This document shows, one piece after another, positions 12,980 through 25,259 of a DNA stretch of 64,000 bases. This DNA comes from Cocos nucifera (Eukaryota; Streptophyta; Magnoliopsida; Arecales; Arecaceae), in assembly GCA_006176705.1 (NCBI GenBank), contig QRFJ01000007.1:655089-719088 (forward strand). Direction: 5' to 3'. The notes under the pieces are model-generated. The model had not been told where the DNA came from. It did no database searches and was given only the letters and a program-made list of their open reading frames with translations. The position numbers and the translations under genes are program-made. The first letter of the stretch is position 1. Each line of letters starts with the position of its first letter.

Positions 12980-14173
12980 TAGGGCTGGAAATTAGTTGTG
13001 TTGGGTTAGGCTACACCTCTACCCAAGCTCGATCCAAAATTTTTTTTCAGGCTTTGTGTTGGGCTTCGGTCCAAAAATGTTTTAGAATTTAAGGTTTGAG
13101 CCTAATTGGACTGGCCCAAGTCCAAGCTCGAGCCTTAGACTCGACCCGAACCCCTCTCTCTACCTATGTTTCTCTCTCCTTATTGTCATTGCCATCATCC
13201 ATCAGGATGAGGTTGGCACGGAAATTTTTAGCCCACTCGAGGTAGGTGGTGGTGTCGCAGAGGACGATCATGATGTCGCGACAGCCGATGCGGTGGATTT
13301 CGTGCTGGGTCATCCAAGGGGGGGAGAAGTAGTCAAGACAACGGAAGAGCTTGACAAAGGCAATGGCAAAGAGGGAATGAGTGACATGTGGTAAGAGTGA
13401 TCGGAGAGGGCAACGGGGCAAGGGGCATCAGGTGGGGCTTTAGGGTGGGAGTGGAAGGTGGCCTGAGGAGGTCACCATAATGGACAAGCTCACGGTGGAG
13501 GTTCTCTTCGAGGGGGTTGAGGAGGCCAGTCCAGTAGGCTGTGCCATGGTAGTGGAGCCAGTGGAAGGCGATAGGGCCATGGGGGGAGTAGCGGGGGAAG
13601 TTGTAAAGGAGGCAGTGGAGGTGGGTAAGGGTTTGAGGGGACATCTCCTTCGATTGCTTGCGGGAGGGAAAGAGAGAGGGCAGGTCGAGGGCATTGAGGA
13701 GGCTGCTGCCGCTGTCGCCTGAGGTGGAGTCATTGGGGTTGAGATCTTTGCCTGGGTTGAGGGCGGACAAACACAAACCAATAGGGGCTAGGGCTCTTCA
13801 ATGGATGATGGGGGAAGTCAGAAAAATGGAATATATATAAATATTCTAACTACTTGATTGAATCAATTAGCAAACACTGACTAATTGATTAGGCTTGGGT
13901 TAATTGAGGTCAGTTATTTAGGCTAAAATAATTTGAGAAGGTAATTGAGCTCAGACTAGCTATTCGGGCTCTTAGTCGGGCTAAAATTTAGGCTCAAACC
14001 TGAGCGGGATCTGGATTGAGCCAAAGATATACCTGAGCTCGGCCTAAAAGATAAATAGATTCTATATTTAGGCCCAAGCCTAGTCTAAACCATTTCAGAC
14101 CAAGCCCGATCTTGATCCAAAGTTGGCCCAACACGATCGGCCTTGAGTTGGCCCGAGCTTAGTTCCAGTCCTA
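12980..14173. mobile_element. Non-autonomous hAT-type element carrying a gene fragment
   Basis: The element begins TAGGGCTGGAAATTAG at 12980, and its other end, read on the opposite strand, begins TAGGACTGGAACTAAG. These imperfect terminal inverted repeats are of the TAGGG/CAGGG form usual for hAT elements. The 8 bases flanking each side (atcgactt on the left, atcggatt on the right) agree at six of eight positions, as expected for an aged 8-bp hAT target duplication. Subterminal regions are rich in gggct/agccc words on opposite strands. No transposase frame is present. The middle is a piece of a phospholipase A1 gene (separate entry), making it a gene-capturing, Pack-type element. Boundaries rest on pattern reading only. 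Confidence 0.7.
13165..13780 (-). pseudogene. DAD1-like phospholipase A1 (class III lipase) gene fragment inside the hAT element
   Basis: On the minus strand, two frames carry consecutive pieces of a plastid-type phospholipase A1 of the DAD1-like/PLA1-I family. These enzymes cut sn-1 acyl chains from membrane lipids. The first piece (from about 13700 to 13470) matches the family region before the lipase core: HYHGTAYWTGLLNPL, then LHRELVHYGDL. After a frameshift, the second (from about 13420 to 13190) reads THSLFA, PPWMTQ, EIHRIG, then DIMIVL and TYLEWAKNFRANL, matching the RRDIV.A.RGT..LEWA.NLR region. The segment between PPWMTQ and EIHRIG is deleted. The RGT oxyanion-region motif is lost, and the GHSLG nucleophile elbow and the rest of the catalytic triad lie beyond the fragment. 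It cannot encode an active lipase. Confidence 0.72.
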
Positions 14174-14599
14174 ATCGGATTTGATACTATTTGTAACAAT
14201 CCAAAATTTCACTCAAAAAGATTTGGTGGAATGTATTATTTAGATTCCTTAGCCTTGTATAAATATCTAAGATTTTTCTAGCGAATAACTATTATTGGAT
14301 TAAGTATATGTTCATACAAATCCTTACATAAAGTGCCATATTTTATAAGTTATACAAGAAGCAAGAATAATCTCCAGTTCTTGGTCTTTATATGTATGTG
14401 TTTATCACTACTTACAGTTCTTTACAGAGGGATATGGTTGATTTGCTGGCTCCAAGAGTGGATGAGTAAATGGTAAAATAGATTCGAGCTTGGTGCTTTG
14501 GCTGCTAGTTTTTGGTAGGTTGATTTTCTGGAAGGAGATATATTTTTTATGGGCTTGTTATCCTCGTAGTTCTTAGCCCAGGCCGAAAGTTTGAGAACG

Positions 14600-15124
14600 G
14601 AAAGGAGTCGAAGAGGAAGAACAGTAGAAGATAATGATAACAATAGTAAGAGTGTTTTGAGAAAGAGAGTCCTCTCTTTTTTTCTTTTCTTTCTGCTTTA
14701 TAGGGAAGAGGTTGTTAGGCGATTAGAACCATCGAAGCCGGAGTAGTGGATTGTTAGCAATCGGTTATGGAGCTAGCTGTCCGTGCATGGGATGTTAGAT
14801 GCCGTTACAACCAAATGCCAACTCATCATGGTTTGCACATCAAAAACTTCTCATAGCTTCCAAACTGGAACATAATTTATGGAGAGTCGGGGTGGAAATG
14901 GGATGAGATTGGTAGAGAACTGATGATATTGACTCAGACCTCATTGGTATGACACTGATGATGTTGGTCTCGTGTGAGGGCCGATCTCATATGATTGGCT
15001 ACAGGCCGATGTCATACATGTTATGTAGAATAGACATCTTAGATTATCTATATCATGATGCCAAGTATTTACCACATCTTTGAGGATCGGACACGTCATG
15101 AGATGACTTAGCTCTCATCAAACA
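14600..15124 (+). repeat. 5' LTR of the 14.6-19.5 kb element
   Basis: Direct-repeat partner of 18930-19455. Shared landmarks, in order, are agtaagagtgttttgagaaag, the cggagtagtggatt segment, ccaaatgccaact, tgggatgagattggtagaga, gatgatgttggtct and the terminal actctcatc..aaca. It ends in CA at 15124. Confidence 0.8.
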
Positions 15125-16089
15125 CTTGCCCGCCACTTCTTAGTCGAAAAGCAATTTTTGATATTAGGAAGTAGATCCTTATTTAGAGTTCAAGGTTGTG
15201 TGTTATAGTGAGTGAAGCTACATAGAAGGAATTAAAGTGGTTGAACAGTAATTAGAATCTTCACCAATGTGATGATAGCTTTACTTTAGCGTGAACACTT
15301 GGAGATGGTAATGATTTATATCGATTTGTTACCGATGTTGCACTTCAGATAGAACTAGGGGTTGTCGAATACTTATGGGTCCGATCTCCACCTAGCGCTT
15401 GTGACTGTGTAATTCCATTCCTATGCTGATGCACTGTCATTCTGCATTTATTGCCTATCATGGCTATGAGGGGCATGCCGCCTGAATTTGAAAAAGTAAC
15501 CATTATGTCTCTCCCGCAATAATGCTCGAGCGGGTTTGACGAGTCACAATAATTTCAAAAATAAGCAATTTTTGGTACATCATTTTGACCTACAGCATGA
15601 TGCTAGATGGTGATGTTTACAGTGTTGGATGGTGAGTATTAGGGGATCAGATTGTTGATGTACCCATATTAATAGGGTCATTTGAACAGAGCTTCTATTT
15701 TTTTGCCATTGTTGTTGTGACCGATGCTCTATTCTTCGAAGTTCTTCATCCTAGAAAGCAAGTTCTAGGGTTTCCAGGCTAAGCTCCTGGTAAGAAGATC
15801 TTTGATTGGTTCATCATTTTCATTTTTATCCTTAGAGTTCCAATATGTTAGCTTCAGCTTTAGATTTTCTTCCTTTGCTTTTTTGTTCAGTAGTTTTGCC
15901 ATTTCTTTCAACCTCATTGCCCCTCACAAACGTAGGGAGAAAAGTAGCTCCAAATCATGTAGTTCTTCCTCTCCTAGTAGGCCTAGGATAGCTCCACAAA
16001 AAGTCTATGATGAAGCCCCTCATGGTCGGGAAAAGGCATCTTTGGGTCTTGATCATGAAGAGTCTCATCTTACTGAATCAGACCTGTAA

Positions 16090-17760
16090 AGGCTTCAGAT
16101 TCGGTATTTTATTCCATCTTCTTCTAGGTTAGTTGCACCTAGTAGAGATGATAGAGTTTTTGTCTTGTCAGATGGTTGTGTTGCTTTTTATGAAGAGGCA
16201 CTCCTCTTTGGTCTTAGATTTTTCCTTCATCCCTTCATCCCTTCATTATAATATTTTGGATTATTGCAAAATTCTTCTTACCCAAATCGCTTTAAACAAG
16301 ATTCGAGCAGTGATCTGACATTTTTAGGATTACTTCTAAGTGTTCTCCCTTTCGATCTCTAATCTTTTTGAAGAAGCACCCTCATGATAAAGAGTGGTGG
16401 TACCTCTATCCCCGACCTAGGTGTAAAGTTATGGAAGGCCTTCTTTCTTTTGTTTATAATTGGAAGAATAGATATTTTTTCATTTCTTTGGATCAGCCAT
16501 AGAGCTTCGGTACCACTTGGGAAGCATCCTCTTGAAGAGGATATAGAAGACCATAAGAAACTACTTAGTATTTATGTACCTAAGTTTAAGAACCTATTGA
16601 TCGAGCAGGGATTGTTCAATGCAGGCATCGGCCACGTCACTCCCACCATGTGTCTTTGTTGCTAATGTTTCTTATAGTTTCATTATTCTTCATCGTAGGT
16701 TTCTGATATCTTTTTCTTTCTTTTTGATTGCAAAGATGAAGTTGACTTGTAGTGACATAGCGATCGTGCAAGCGAAGAAGGGAAAGAAGAGGTCGGGTTC
16801 ACAGTTTGAGGTTGAACCTTCAAAAGAGAAGATAAACAAGTTTCTTAGGCCTCAACTTGATCTCCACTAAGGTTTTCTACAACCACAACAACTTCATTAG
16901 AGAGTGTTCCAAAGACTAAGGCATTGGATATCAACTTGGCTAATGTGGAGGTCATCATCCCCATTGACACAGCTTCGGAAACTTCCTCGATGGGTGACCG
17001 ATCTCCTCCTATACCTACTATTTGAGAGGGGACATTAATGCTGAAGAAGATCTTGAAAAAGGATGTATTAACATTGATAGATGATCAGCTCACTTGTGAG
17101 TTAATAGATCACCTCATCCTTTTGGCAGATCGGGTGTTGTGGAAGGGTATATTGGTTGAGAATGTCCTTCATGTGAGATCAATGAGTATCATCGAGATGG
17201 ACATTTCTTCTTCCTTGTTTACTTTTTTTCTTCATGCCTTTCTTTTATTCCTTCCTTTTTTCTAACTTATTTTTCTTTTGTAGATGATGCACTCATTCCT
17301 CTTTGTCAAGAAAGCCTTGGCTGAGCATGATCGGACTAAGACTTCTCTTGAGGAAAGGTTGAGAAAAGAAGAAGAAAAATGGAAGCTAGCCAAAGCTGCT
17401 TTCAAGAAGGCTGAAGAAGACCAGCAATGGTTGGAGGCCAATCTCGATGATGCTTAGAGGAGAATTAAATCTCTAAAGCAAGACGTCGAGAAAGAGAAAG
17501 AGGAAAGAAAGGGGGACTTGGCCGACCATCGGCGATATAAGAAAATTGATGTGGCCTTACTGGCAGCTGAGGAGCAGGCCAAGCGCATTACGGCCAAGGC
17601 TGTAGAGGAGTACAAGACGTCGGACGACTTCAGATTTGATATAGTCGAGGGTGCCACCTCCGCCTACTACATCGGATTTAAGGACTACCTTGAGAAGGTG
17701 AAAGAGTCCTTTCTTGAGGTTAACTTTAGCTGCATCATCCTGAGTGTGAGGAAATCTTTC
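16090..17760 (+). pseudogene. Gag-like/Transposase_28-type protein remnant of the LTR element
   Basis: The decayed frame near 16140-16320 reads LSDGCVAFYEEALLFGLRF, then HPFIPSL and ALNKIRAVI. This matches the plant 'putative gypsy type transposon' (Transposase_28) domain. From ATG 17284 the downstream frame is a charged coiled coil (LEERLRKEEEKWKLAKAAF) with an in-frame TAG at 17455-17457. It is followed by the family's characteristic Y+TSDDF...GATSAYYIGFKDYLEKVKE block at about 17610-17700. Multiple stops and frameshifts make it non-functional. The domain name is my recognition and has not been confirmed by a profile search. Confidence 0.6.
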
Positions 17761-18929
17761 GATGATGAAGATGAAGAAGGGGGCGAGGCTGCACCTTCTA
17801 ATGCGGCCATGCATCCTTTCAGAGGTCATCATTATTACAGATCTTGCACCCACCAATGCTGAAGCTCCTGCTCCTACTGACGTCAAAGCTCCTAGCTCCA
17901 TCAACGTTGAAGTTCACACTCCTGATTGAGCGCAAGTTGGTATTCCCTTTGAAGCTACCACAGAAGTTCCTTCTTCGGCTCCTGTCAAGGAGTTTGAGGA
18001 TGATTTGATCAAGGAGCAGCCGAATCAAAAGGTCTCCGTTGAAGCTTCATAAGTCATTATAGTTTTTTCTTTGGTTCTTTTAATCAGCTATAATAAACTT
18101 GTAATGAAAGACTTCATAAATTAAGAAAATATTTTTTTTTTGAAATTTTTTTTTGATGTTCCTTTTCTTGTCTTTTGCTTTCTCTTTCTGTATGTATAGT
18201 TGATTTGGAAGGCTTGCTTATTCTATGGCGAACTTGTGTACTTTAGCCATGAGAAGAAGATTTCGAAGGCAACAGTCATTGCATCCAGGATACAGGCAAT
18301 TGCTGAGAATACTGGCATGTTCTTCTAGGCATATGAGATGGGATTTAACTATTGCATTGAAAAGGCGAAGAAATTCTTTACAAACATTGACATAATGTTT
18401 CAGATCCTGACGGACATCAATGCCAAGAAGCTTTATCAGTAGGTCTAGAGTGCTTCTCCAGATACTTATATCTGTATCATGAGAACATCACTCGACATGG
18501 CCATAAAGATCGGCAGGTCGGTAGAGAGCCAGAGCTACATCGAGAGATTAAGGACTGAAGCTCCACAGGCTTTGGGAAGACCGCCTAGGCCACTTGAAAG
18601 CTCCAAAGGTCGCGGGAGATCTTCGAAAAGATCCAAGGAATGCAGAAGATGATGAGGGTTTTTGTATTTTTCTTTTTTTCTCTCTTTTTTTTTTTATACT
18701 TACAAAGAATATAAGAGACAAAACTTATAAAGAAATTTTATTTAATAAAGAATATTTATTTTTGAATTGCTTTATCTCCTTTTTGCATTGCTGAGATTAT
18801 CCTTTGAGACTTGATATAACATATCAGAAATCCGATAGGATCCTCCGATGGATGACCTGCAAAAAAGTTTGCACGCATCAAAGAAGAGATGGGGGCTTCT
18901 CCAATCGAAGACTCTTCGATGCTTAAATT

Positions 18930-19455
18930 AGTGAGAGTCGGAAAGAAAAAATAGTAGAAAATAATGAGAACAGTAGTAAGAGTGTTTTTAGAAAGTGAGT
19001 CCTCCTTTTTTCTTCTTTTTTTTCTACTTTATAGGAGAGATGTTGTTAAGCAATTATAATCATCGGAGTCGGAGTAGTGGATTATTAGCAATTGATTATA
19101 GAACTAGCTATTCGTATATGGGATGTCAGATGTCATTACAGCCAAATGCCAACTTAGCATGATCCACGCGCCCAAGACTTTTTATAGGTTCTAAACTAGA
19201 ATATGACTTGTGGAGAATTAGAATGAAAATGGGATGAGATTGGTAGAGAACCAATGATATTGACTCAAACCTTGTCAGTATGATACTGATGATGTTGGTC
19301 TCATATGAGGGCTGATCTCATATGATCGACTATAGATTGATGTCATGCATGCTGTATAGAATTAACACCTCAGATCATTTATGTCATGATGCCAAGTATT
19401 CACCACATCTTCAAGGATCGGATACATCGTGAGGTGACTCAACTCTCATCCAACA
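18930..19455 (+). repeat. 3' LTR of the 14.6-19.5 kb element
   Basis: Direct-repeat partner of 14600-15124. It ends ctcatccaaca at 19455, followed by unrelated sequence (gtaca...). A 5-bp target duplication could not be shown because the left edge of the 5' LTR is unclear. The true start may lie up to 90 bp upstream, where the sequence gatgacctgcaaaaaag resembles plant LTR beginnings. Confidence 0.8.
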
Positions 19456-22400
19456 GTACAAAACTTGAACTGAGGTCTTGAGGATGATATACAATAAAAT
19501 GGAGAATAGAAATGTAATTTTATGTTTAGGGTGATTTAGGTTGGCTGTGCAGCAACCTGTTTGGATAGCATTTTTTGCACGAAGGAATGATTGATATGGT
19601 TCAAACTGTATCTTTTGCATCTTTGGTATGAATTTTGAAGTATTCTAATCTCTTTCTTTCTAAACTGCGTATATCTTGAAATGGATATTACATAATTTAA
19701 TAATTTATATTATGAAAGAAGGAAGTTCATTCTTTGGCGCAACCAGACCCGCCCCACTCGGCAACCCTCCCCCCGTTCCCCAACCTTTTTTTTTTAGTGG
19801 TAGAAACCAAGATCCCTTTGAAACACCGTAGAGTGCAATAGTCTTCAGGAGATGCATGATGACACAGATTCCTTTCGTAGGTCCCTGCAAGACCGATCGC
19901 AACAGATCTCAAAGCTGCCCAATTATTATTATTATTATTTTCCACAGCCGGCTCCATTACGGGGCTTTGATATTGGGGCAGCTTTGATGAGGGCTCCCCG
20001 TCGCTCTTCCACATAGACGTCTCATTTTCTTGGTAGTACATACTAACTCAATTTAATTTCTCTATTTTTTTTTTTTTTTTTTTTTGACACAAAGGCCACC
20101 AACCTTTGCTACGGTGAAAGCTACTGTTGTCAACTACACTGACTTTTAGTAGAGCGCCACTGGTCAGCGCCCAATTTGATTGTTTAAAAGTAAAAACATT
20201 AAAAAAAAGGGAAGAAAAGATTAAAAAAATATTATTCTGGTGGGAACTGGGAGCCCATCAGTACGGTAAGTTGCTGACCTTATTAATTTAATTAAAATGG
20301 AGAGGAGTGGCAACCAGCTAAGGCTGGTTGGTGAACCATGCCTTTTGCCAGCAATGCATCTGACGATGGTTACCACTAGTTTACCGTATTAGGTCTGATC
20401 TGTGTCTACCTCATTAATTTAAATATATAAATAAAAAATTTAAAAACCATCCACTACGTAAAGGATTATCAACTGGTATTAACCTTTTCTTTTACTACTG
20501 ATTCAATTGGAATGATGCTTTAAAATTGTATCTCTTCGTACTTGTTCAAATAATATATATTATTTCATAAGCGGCAAAAAAAAAAAAGCTTAATAGTGAT
20601 GTTAAGTTGCTCTCTTGTTATCGTCTATTATATCCCGTTTTAAAAATTAATAACAGCCGCTGGGCCGGCATTAAAGGATCGAGCGGACATATAGATGGCT
20701 GTTATTTCTGTTATAACACAGTCAATAACGCTTTCTGATATTTTATTATTTTGCAAGCTTGTTAGGCCGTCAGCAGTTGTATCCATTTGAAGATCTTCGA
20801 CTGGAATCCACTTTGGAATTGCCTGTAAGAGTTCTCCATACAGGCTCAAGCCAAGAATCCAATACCTGATATAACCTCTCCTCTTTGAGAGAGTGAGATA
20901 TGGATACACGCTTAGGGTTGTCAGCATCGTGCTGTCAACTTGGCATTCCTTTGTAGCAGCAATGGAGTTCCATCAGCAAATGACAAATGATTCATAATGT
21001 ATCGTAGATCCTCTAACTTTTGTTCCTCGCATGTATATTATCTTAGAAGCAAACCTTCCCCTCTTCTAATATTCCTAGAATAAACGTAGGTTCGCCACCT
21101 GAAACTACATTGGTCACAGCCACGGAACCATTTCCCAAAGTTGGACTCAGAACCTCCTCTCAAATGGAGGGATGCATGCAGCCAATTAGATAGCATATAA
21201 AATTTCATAAGTTAAATAACCAAAACAACACTCATATTAATAATGCAAAGAGGCGTGTGTATGGACAACACCCTACAAAATTTTCACAAGGATAGATGTG
21301 TGTGTGGAGAACAAATTTAACATGCCATTTGTTCATCTAAGAGTTGTGATTCACAGCAAATGAGTGGGCAGCTTTTGGTAGACTGGCATGTCTAACAATG
21401 GGATCACAAATATGGTATAGATATTCATAGTTTCCACCACTTTTCTGAAAACCTGCAATCCTTGGTTCAGTTCAAGGACCATTCAATCTGGATTGGATCA
21501 GTAGAATTTCTGGTTGGATCACTCTCTGAATTGTACTCAACTTCAAGTGAAAGCTCAATGATTCAACTTGGTAACTCAACTTCGTATCTATGTTACGTGC
21601 GCTTAAATTTATATAAATATTATTTCATATTTATATAACATAAAATATTTTTTATTTCTCAATCATTTAGATTGTATTATATTTTAATTATTTTTGTATT
21701 GGCTCCTGAGTAAACTCGTCTATCACCATTCCACTCAGTTGATTGAAAATCCAAGTGAGTCAAGATTTAAAACACGGATTTCTACTATATATAAATGAGT
21801 TTTCTAGTGCCTTCTTTCATTAATTGGAGAAATTATCTTCACCAATCAAACCATCAAAAGTACTGAAATCACCCTTTATTCCATTATGCCCACCATTAAC
21901 AGTTGCCCAACCTTTATTTCACCTTTCCTGGAGACCTGCGGCTTTTATTGTGAATCTAGGAGGAAGGCTAGCTGTAACCGAAGGCCAAGCTGGAGTGGCA
22001 GCAAACAGTGAACCGTATATAGCTTTTTCTAAGAGGAGCTCCCTAAATCTTGCTACATTTTCCCTTCTCTTAGAACCATGGACTCAACACCCTATAGAAA
22101 CACACTACTCTCTCTCCAGAATGCCTAGTGCTATGACAAATTAGACAACAGAATATATGATTCAGCTGCAGTTTTGAAATTGTGAAGTAAAAGATGATTC
22201 TTGCTCTTTCTTTGCGTGAAGAGCCACCCAGCTTTGAATGCAAACGCTTCAAGCTCCCTGAGATCTGAAATGGTCTGAATTTAGTTCCTACAAACCATCA
22301 AACACTATAATATGTTCAACAGATTTATGTATTCTTCTATGATTGAGACCTGATTTATATGATCTCCTTTTTGTCCAATATTGTGCAGCAGTAGTTTTAT

Positions 22401-25130
22401 CAGTTCACTTATTTGCTTGTAAGATCATTATGTGCATTACTACAGCATCATGCAACAATTATTGGCATAGAAATCGTTAAATATCCTAAATCTAAATGCA
22501 GGATACCAATAAAAGAAAGAACAAACTTGCTAAACAAAATAGATCTAGGGCTTTGACACTCATTTTAGTTTACAATTTTATTATATTTCAATAACAGATG
22601 AGACACTGGAGGTTATTTTCTTTTGTATGATATATACCTGAGAGTTTCTTGATCATTCTGCCACAAAATCAGTTTTTTGACTGCACCAAAATCGGAGTTC
22701 AGACGTTACCTAGAAATGATTTGATAATACCAAGCTTATTGGAAGGTACTTTATGTATGAGTCAGCAGAACTACTACTTATTTTGAATTGCTTGGAAGTT
22801 GAGATGTGGTCCAACTATCCATGTAAACACTGGAGAAACATGAAATCTTTGCCCTCCTATTCTTAATTTTCTAAATTCAATATATGAGTTGTTCCAATCT
22901 GTCCTCTTTTTTTTTTTTTTTTTGAGAGAGAGAGCTCTTTCCGCAAATTCAAAAAGTTTAACTGTTGTGGATGTGTTGATACTTGATATGGACTCTTCAT
23001 CTTGCAGTTGGTATATATGCGCACCACCAGCATATCACAGCTTTTCCTTCCAAAGGGAAAAGAAGAGTGTCATCGAAAAATTTTAAAAAAAATCATCCCA
23101 AAAAAAAGAGAAAAGAAGGGAGAGAGTACAATTCAGCCCATTTCTTTCATGAATGAAGGATAGCAGTAGTCCATGTAGCAGTACAAGACCTTCCTTGTGA
23201 ATAGACCTTTGGAAGCCATATTCCCACGCTAGCCATTTAATTGACCTATCACTAGATATCTTGCAGAATATAAAAGTTAACGGGACCTTCTATTCAAGCA
23301 CCAACCTATCATGTGAAAATAAATAAATAAATAAAGACTTCCATTTCTTATGCAGCTTCGTTCATTAATCAATATAGGTTAATAACATATTTTGCGTATC
23401 TTTTCCTTATTATTTCTTTCTTTTTCAATTATATCTATGTCTCCTGTTATGAATATGACTGCTTAATGTCGATACCTTGGAAAAGTGGCACCCAGGAAGA
23501 ACCATAGAAAATGATTAATAAAACAAATAGCAAACTTTAGTTTCTATATAATGACAACAATGGTAATGATGGCAATGATGATGTTTAGATTCTTCCCTTG
23601 GTAGGGACATGGAGGCCATAAACTCAATGACCAAATGCCTGTTACTCCTCAGATTTGACAAATGTGCATGAAGGCGAATATGACTGAATGTTTTTTTTTA
23701 AAACTGGATTGCTAGAATAGTTTGACACTTTGATCAGAGAATCTTCCAGTAAGCGCTAGCTGTTGGTAAATGATCTGCCGCATGTATCTAAGATTCATAT
23801 AATATTGGTGATGATGATTGCAATAGTAACAACAATAACAAATGATGATTAATTATCGTGTTTGAATTATTCAAAAGTGCATCCTGGTTGGTAATCAATA
23901 TATCTTAATTTATATGGAGTGAAGATCTCCCTCAAAATAGAGCGAGATCATCACTAACAATTATCTCATGAGTTATCGCAGACAAAAAGTCCCTCGTATT
24001 CTGTATGTGTAACTCCCGAACGAAAAAAAGAGAATGAGAAAAAGAAAAGGAACACTCATTAATTATCCCTGTACCTCCTAACAATCATTCTCTTTTCGTA
24101 CCTCAACTATATAAAGCTCTATAGTTGAAGACAGCCCATACCTGTAGATCTGTATGACTAGCTAAAAAGAAAAAAGTTAAATGGTCTCCACAAACTATAG
24201 AACCCTCCACCATAGCTGAGCTGTTTCCATTTATTATAGTACACTCACCACTATATTGTTCCCCAAGGAATGTAGAGATGGCTCCGCTAAGCTTTTCATT
24301 GATTAGAAAAGAAAGGTACAATAAAAGAAGGGAGGTTTCACCTGCCCTCCGGAATCCAAATTTATTAATACAACCAAAACAACACAATCCCAGCTGAGTC
24401 GGAATCATCAACAAGTTTGACCAGTTCAACTCAACAAACACAAAGTGCATCCACAAAAGAAACAGTCTGGCATGAATAGGATGCAAACTTCTTGGAATTA
24501 TGCAGGTTGGCAGGATTTCATCATTTCCAAATTATTCACAGGCTGTTGAGTTATCTGAATGATATAAATGGCTGGGTTTGCTATGATGGTGAGTCGTTTT
24601 TGACGAAGTTGCATGACATCCAAGAAATGGGTACATCATTTCAATGGTTATGATCACATTTGCGACCTTTCCAATCTCTCTCTCTCTCTCTCGTTTACCA
24701 TCCGGACTGTCGTACGTTAACTTGCATTGCATGTCTTCAGCGGAGGTACTTCAGATCAGATGTACCTGCTCGACTGTTTTACTTAATCGTGAGACACGAG
24801 TAAATCCAAAAATAAGACCTAGCCACCCAGGAAATTGAAGTCATGATTCATGGTCACCGAATAGCTAAATTATTGAGAAGGAACAAAAGAATCGCAACAC
24901 GGAAATCTAGCAAACCGCCACTTAGGCTCACGCGTTCACGTTGGCCCCACGGACCGGATGGTTTGTTTTTCAACCGACACAGATGATGGACGGCCGAGAT
25001 TTCCCCTCCAAATATTCTGCGTCCTCCACGATACCGTGGAGGACCCGGCAGCCTCCTTTCTCTGTCCTCTTCAAGGAGAACGCCAAAACCATGAAAACTA
25101 AACCCAAGTAGCTTATAGGGTTAAGGTTAA
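19456..25130. other. Intergenic region with no recognised gene
   Basis: Moderately AT-rich sequence with poly-T/A runs (20065-20085, 22905-22922), simple repeats (aat at 19925, aaataaat near 23320) and a short CT run near 24680. Open frames are scattered and show no recognisable domain. The one frame with coding-like composition is listed separately at 20640-20960. Confidence 0.5.
20640..20960 (-). pseudogene. Unrecognised protein-like open frame, possible gene fragment
   Basis: The minus-strand frame from Met at 20927 to the stop at 20640 gives 95 residues of balanced composition (for example IRYWILGLSLYGELLQAIPK, then WIPVEDLQMDTTADGL). It stays open upstream of that Met for at least ten codons. 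Unlike neighbouring shadow frames, it is not low-complexity and resembles an internal or last exon. I do not recognise the family. No partner exons, TATA or poly-A signal could be tied to it, so a relic or chance frame remains possible. Confidence 0.25.
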
Positions 25131-25133
25131 AGC

Positions 25134-25147
25134 TAGGGTTAGGGTTT
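25134..25147 (+). promoter_or_regulatory. Telomere-repeat-like motif (telo-box) upstream of the EMF1 gene
   Basis: Two abutting telomere-type units (TAGGGTTAGGGTTT) lie about 150-400 bp before the likely EMF1 transcription start. A further tagggttaagg sits just upstream at about 25116. In Arabidopsis, telo-box motifs bind TRB proteins and are linked to Polycomb recruitment. Here only the motif is seen; a role is inferred. Confidence 0.5.
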
Positions 25148-25259
25148 CTCTTTGGCATGGACGTGGTGGTGGCATCGCATTCGCCACTTTCTCTCCCTCT
25201 TCCCTTCTTTACTTCTCTCACGGAATGCTGTAGAGAGATACGGTTGGGATGACGTCACA

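Larger units (their letters stand above)
12690..14330 (-). repeat. TRIM-like repeat units interrupted by a hAT-type element
   Basis: 12690-12979 and 14174-14330 are diverged copies of the unit tandemly arrayed at 55.7-56.6 kb. They share the order of AT-rich words, an 'aaatatcatgatcgg' stretch, a degenerate gctctgat junction and then tttgtaacaatcc. The intervening 12980-14173 is a later insertion (see the hAT entry). Because the copies are diverged, the left and right limits are approximate. Confidence 0.6.
14600..19455 (+). mobile_element. Degraded LTR retrotransposon of LARD/gypsy-derivative type
   Basis: A direct repeat of about 525 bp brackets an internal region of about 3.8 kb. The internal region carries only a gag-like reading region; no reverse transcriptase, integrase or protease motif was seen. 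This is the build of a large non-autonomous LTR derivative. The left copy may begin upstream of 14600 with sequence absent from the right copy, so the 5' end is uncertain. The two repeats differ at many positions, so the insertion is old. Confidence 0.75.

Noticed and set aside
13440..13781. Ser/Pro/Thr-rich 113-residue minus-strand open frame
   Set aside because: It is the shadow, in another frame, of the phospholipase A1 fragment; the homologous residues lie in the neighbouring frame.
24103..24486. 127-residue minus-strand open frame
   Set aside because: No recognisable domain, no splice or promoter context, and repeat-like flanks; insufficient to call a gene.
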